From the NCBI GenBank assembly GCA_022495995.1, contig JAFEMH010004892.1, forward strand, positions 1 to 64,000: a stretch of DNA of 64,000 nt. Reading direction: 5' to 3'. Made by a program: the position numbers and the translations under genes. How positions within the stretch are numbered: the first letter of the stretch is position 1; each line of letters opens with the position of its first letter. The DNA comes from Adenophora triphylla var. japonica (Eukaryota; Streptophyta; Magnoliopsida; Asterales; Campanulaceae). The notes under the pieces are model-generated. The model was not told where the DNA came from and did not search any database. It worked only from the letters and a program-made list of their open reading frames with translations. Positions 63,290-64,000 of the stretch are shown here, one piece after another.

Positions 63290-64000
63290 GGGTTTTGATT
63301 GCTTGAAAGATTTATATGCGACTGATGACGATTTTGCTGACGAATGGGCAAGGTGCAAAGATTGACATCTTGTCGAGTTTTTTATGGTGCAAGATGGATT
63401 TTTGTTTTCAAGGATAGATTGTGCATTCCAAACGGATCGATTCGTGAGAGCCTCGTTTATGAGCTTTATAAGGTTGGACATTGTGGTCGAGATAAAACGG
63501 TAAAGATGGTGGCAAAGAAGTATTACTGGCCATAACTTCGGAGGGACACCTACAAAATGGTGGAGAAGTGCATGGTTTGTCGGATCAACAAAGGGCATTC
63601 ACAAAATAGAGGTTTATATACACCTTTGTCAATTCCGGAGAGGCCTTGGGAGGATATCTCTATGGATTTTGTTCTTAGGTTACCTCGTACACAACGGTCC
63701 AACGATTCAGTTTTCGTGGTGGTTGATCATTTTTCTAAGATGGCACATTTTATTCCTTGTCGGAAGATCCATGATGCTTGTCATATTGCATGTTTATTCT
63801 TTAAGGAAGTTGTTTGTTTACATGGAATTCCAAAGACTATTACGTCAGATCATGATACTAATTTTTTGAGTCACTTTTGGCGTACTCTGTGGGGTTTGTT
63901 TTGTACTGGTTTGCAGTTCACTAGTTCTTTTCATCCTCAGACAGATGGCCAAACGGAGGTGGTGAATCGAACTTTGGGTAGTATGGTTCGTTGTTTGAGT
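63290..64000 (+). pseudogene. Chromovirus integrase, partial (window end)
   Basis: A frame break near 63400 and a TAA at 63533 (expected Gln). Zinc motif: VGHCGRDKTVKMVAKKYYWP ... [13 protein letters not shown] (HHCC). Catalytic core: [14 protein letters not shown] (first Asp), [30 protein letters not shown] (second Asp), [20 protein letters not shown] (Glu region). The C-terminal part and any chromodomain lie beyond 64000. Confidence 0.87.

Larger units (their letters stand above)
57793..64000 (+). mobile_element. Ty3/gypsy chromovirus (CRM/Reina-like) with duplicated LTR-gag unit, runs off the window
   Basis: Two LTR-gag units lie in tandem with a 1767-bp offset (57793 and 59560). The second continues into protease, RT, RNase H and integrase, which is cut by the window end. 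Primer-binding sites resemble tRNA-Met. RT motifs ([39 protein letters not shown]) are of the CRM/Reina chromovirus style; the integrase C-terminus that would decide is outside the window. Many stops and a nested SINE disable it. Confidence 0.85.

Overview
The window reads as nuclear DNA of a eudicot plant. It is AT-rich, has almost no intact genes, and is built mostly of plant transposable elements nested in and abutting one another. The only host gene that looks intact is a single-exon AP2/ERF transcription factor (26005-26694, +). I cannot name the species from sequence alone. All element assignments come from protein motifs, terminal repeats, target-site duplications (TSDs), primer-binding sites and internal repeats read by eye.

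Layout. 1-3188: AT-rich DNA with a ~156-bp satellite, a CACTA-like repeat block and a (TA)n tract. 3189-13948: Sirevirus-like Ty1/copia element A (minus strand), whose 5' LTR carries a nested hAT MITE and a nested LINE. 13949-18652: LTR-like and direct-repeat debris plus a Tourist-like MITE swollen by a G-rich minisatellite. 18653-24831: a tandem duplication whose second copy took a Stowaway MITE, a ~4.9-kb copia element B and a foldback MITE. 24832-26694: upstream region and ERF gene. 26877-29410: minus-strand copia fragment C. 29523-32266: Helitron with a five-fold repeated 5' part. 32455-36468: decayed Mutator-like element. 36469-45749: Sirevirus-like element D (plus strand), truncated before its 3' LTR. 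About 45773-51225: CACTA element (minus) with tnp2, a Ulp1-like protease lacking its Cys exon, and a captured LRR-receptor fragment. 51560-56189: complete young non-autonomous gag-only LTR element (TR-GAG type) with a perfect TSD. 57793-64000: Ty3/gypsy chromovirus with a tandemly duplicated LTR-gag unit and a SINE in pol; it runs off the window.

How the parts fit. A and D are relatives: both carry, between pol and the 3' LTR, an extra ORF (ORF3) with basic NLS-like clusters and a Transposase_32-like domain. Both are studded, in LTRs and in coding linkers, with a short motif (AAGTGTTGCC and its reverse complement) that often forms perfect 9-11 bp inverted repeats. Copia B, the TR-GAG element and the chromovirus carry different private micro-repeats in equivalent places. 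I consider this the most interesting signal here. One testable idea is that each family carries a reiterated recognition site, in the Sirevirus case perhaps for the ORF3 product, by analogy with VANC proteins of VANDAL elements.
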